From Bactericera cockerelli (Eukaryota > Arthropoda > Insecta > Hemiptera > Triozidae): 64,000 nt of DNA. The position numbers were made by a program, and so were the translations under genes. This document shows positions 62,726 to 64,000 of the stretch, piece after piece (position 1 is the first letter of the stretch; each line of letters starts with the position of its first letter). The notes beneath the pieces are model-generated. The model searched no databases and was not told where the DNA came from. It worked only from the letters and a program-made list of their open reading frames with translations. The stretch is taken from positions 31,424,425-31,488,424 of the forward strand of contig CM044963.1 in NCBI GenBank assembly GCA_024516035.1, read 5' to 3'.

Positions 62726-63883
62726 TCACAGGAGATACACTTGATCCATCCCACTTGCATGAGGTAATGTACCTAACATGCAGGTAGCATTACCTCGTTG
62801 GATCGCCAAAGAAATTCTCTGAAAGAGGAAAGCCTTGGCGGCCGTATTGCCAGTAAGACGAACCAAGCCATCACCAACAGTTTTAAAAAAGCTCTTCATC
62901 TCTTTGCTCCAAGGGCCCATTGTTTCACATGCCAGGGGAACAAAGATGTAATTTGCTTCGGTTATAAAACTGTAAGAGGCATTTTTCCTCCTGACTGATT
63001 TTTCTGCTGCAGCACCAACTGTACGACTGGTCTGTGACACATAGGTATCTGCTAGAGTGTTGACACATGTGCTATCCCAAACTAGCATTTGACCACGAGA
63101 CCAGGGAACTAGCGTCTTCCCATTTGGTCTTTTTCCATCATTTCGGCTGAGTCCTTTCGGTTCCAATGTAGATGGTATGTTAATGCAGGCTAAGGAACGA
63201 TGTTTAATATTATTCAACTCGCTATTGCGAGGAAACCAGCCTTTACTCTGAGGACAGACAAGACCATGTAGACCGTTTTCTTCAACCGGAGCGCCACATT
63301 CACATGTATGTCTCTTGAAAACTTTAAATCCTAATCGCAAGGCAATACAAGTTCTGAAGCTGTTGTTTTCCATGAATGTTCCAATGTTTTTTGAGGGCAA
63401 AGCATTCAACCATGCTCCTGACTCTTTCTCCTGTAGTGCAATTAAACGGGCCGAATCAAGAGGATTTTCTAAATTTATCATCAATGTTATAATTCGCTTG
63501 ATGTTGATCTCATCCCAACTATTCTGATGATCCAATTTCTCGGGTATGTTTTGACCATTCAACTCTCTCCATATCTCCAAGGCACCATCTAACATGTGTA
63601 TCTGAATTTCATGGTCCATGAAAGATAAAACTTGAGAGACCATGTCCTTCACACCATAGACAGAATTGAGAAATGCAGGGAGAGCCAGATCAGTTATCTT
63701 GCGTATTCCAACTCCACCGAAACTTATAGGAAGAGTAGCTTGAGTCCACTGCTGATCATTCAAAGTGGTGTTCATAATTTCTTTTAAAGAATTCAAAAGT
63801 AGGTTATCAATGGAGATGTCCTGAGTAGATACATCAGCTTTGGTATTAACAGATACATTTTTGGGTTGAAGAAATTCGATCAT
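62726..63883 (-). CDS. retroelement C-terminal protein with Zn motif and PD-(D/E)XK-like domain (5'-truncated)
   Basis: 385 codons from an ATG, with an in-frame TGA just upstream, so the N-terminal part (expected reverse transcriptase) is missing. Order: PISFGGVGIRKITDLALPAF at about 50-70, LRLGFKVFKRHTCECG, a CxC...H...C cluster (CECGAPVEENGLHGLVC), NSELNNIKHRSLACINIP, then LEPKGLSRNDGKRPNGKTL and VWDSTCVNTLADTYV. In relatives known to me the segment reads KRPDG...WD, a PD-(D/E)XK nuclease pattern; here the first Asp is Asn. The end is RISLAIQRGNATCMLGTLP. An AAAT-rich tail at 62698-62715 and truncated siblings at 24363 and 32690 indicate retrotransposition. Zn motif plus C-terminal nuclease recalls R2/R4-type LINEs, but the clade is not settled. 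Confidence 0.65.
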   Translation of the reverse strand: MIEFLQPKNVSVNTKADVSTQDISIDNLLLNSLKEIMNTTLNDQQWTQATLPISFGGVGIRKITDLALPAFLNSVYGVKDMVSQVLSFMDHEIQIHMLDGALEIWRELNGQNIPEKLDHQNSWDEINIKRIITLMINLENPLDSARLIALQEKESGAWLNALPSKNIGTFMENNSFRTCIALRLGFKVFKRHTCECGAPVEENGLHGLVCPQSKGWFPRNSELNNIKHRSLACINIPSTLEPKGLSRNDGKRPNGKTLVPWSRGQMLVWDSTCVNTLADTYVSQTSRTVGAAAEKSVRRKNASYSFITEANYIFVPLACETMGPWSKEMKSFFKTVGDGLVRLTGNTAAKAFLFQRISLAIQRGNATCMLGTLPHASGMDQVYLL

Positions 63884-63889
63884 GTTTCA

Positions 63890-64000
63890 GCTAATCGAAA
63901 AAATCTTCAATGGCTACCAATTGATAAGAGATTAGAACATCAGAGATTGAGCTTACTGTGGAGAATTTTGAATGAGGCTTCACCTTCATATCTTCACTCA
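63890..64000 (+). pseudogene. LINE reverse transcriptase fragment (C-terminal region), runs off right edge
   Basis: The plus strand reads ANRKNLQWLPIDKRLEHQRL then SLLWRILNEASPSYLHS, the conserved 'LxWLPI..R..' segment of the thumb/C-terminal region in CR1/L2-type reverse transcriptases. It is head to head with the minus-strand protein at 62726-63883. It is open to the window edge. Confidence 0.6.

Overview
The window looks like a repeat-dense arthropod, most probably insect, nuclear genome. The background is AT-rich. One spliced host gene is recognisable and most of the remaining sequence is mobile-element DNA. The host gene is an insect-type arylalkylamine (dopamine) N-acetyltransferase. 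A hemipteran source is a guess from the general repeat style and I could not test it.

Layout. 1-4850 (minus) is a Jockey-type LINE with an intact gag-like ORF1 and an ORF2 that stays open to the left edge. 4980-16040 is a patchwork of SINEs from several tRNA-headed families plus 5S-rRNA-headed ones, a 150-bp (TC)n tract and a 38-bp minisatellite. 16040-21293 (plus) is a second, full-length LINE. Its ORF1 and ORF2 lie in one frame separated by a single UAG in a readthrough-type context, with no ATG ahead of the endonuclease domain. 21300-30700 holds more SINEs, long interspersed repeats, a short Helitron-like element and fragments of retroelements that end in a PD-(D/E)XK-like domain.

Three plus-strand exons of the acetyltransferase lie at 30725-30811, 32414-32606 and 50559-50796. 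Phases and splice sites fit, and the last exon carries the stop and 3' end. The intron between exons 2 and 3 is about 18 kb and filled with repeats. The 5' exons for roughly the first 50-60 residues were not found. Both downstream exons are preceded by tandem copies of their own 3' splice site. At exon 2 the 102-bp unit is open and in frame (34 codons). At exon 3 the units of about 69 bp lead to an early stop.

54150-60870 (minus) is a CR1-type LINE. Its ORF1 encodes a FLYWCH-like zinc finger plus an SGNH esterase and is split by a 1580-bp Tc1-like transposon with perfect ends. Removing the transposon and one TA restores the ORF1 frame. 60875-64000 has more SINEs, a 5S-derived SINE, a foldback element, a 385-codon PD-(D/E)XK-like retroelement ORF and a LINE fragment at the right edge.

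The autonomous LINEs are the probable source of reverse transcriptase for the SINEs. The acetyltransferase is the only recognisable host gene and is the one most affected by local duplication and insertion.
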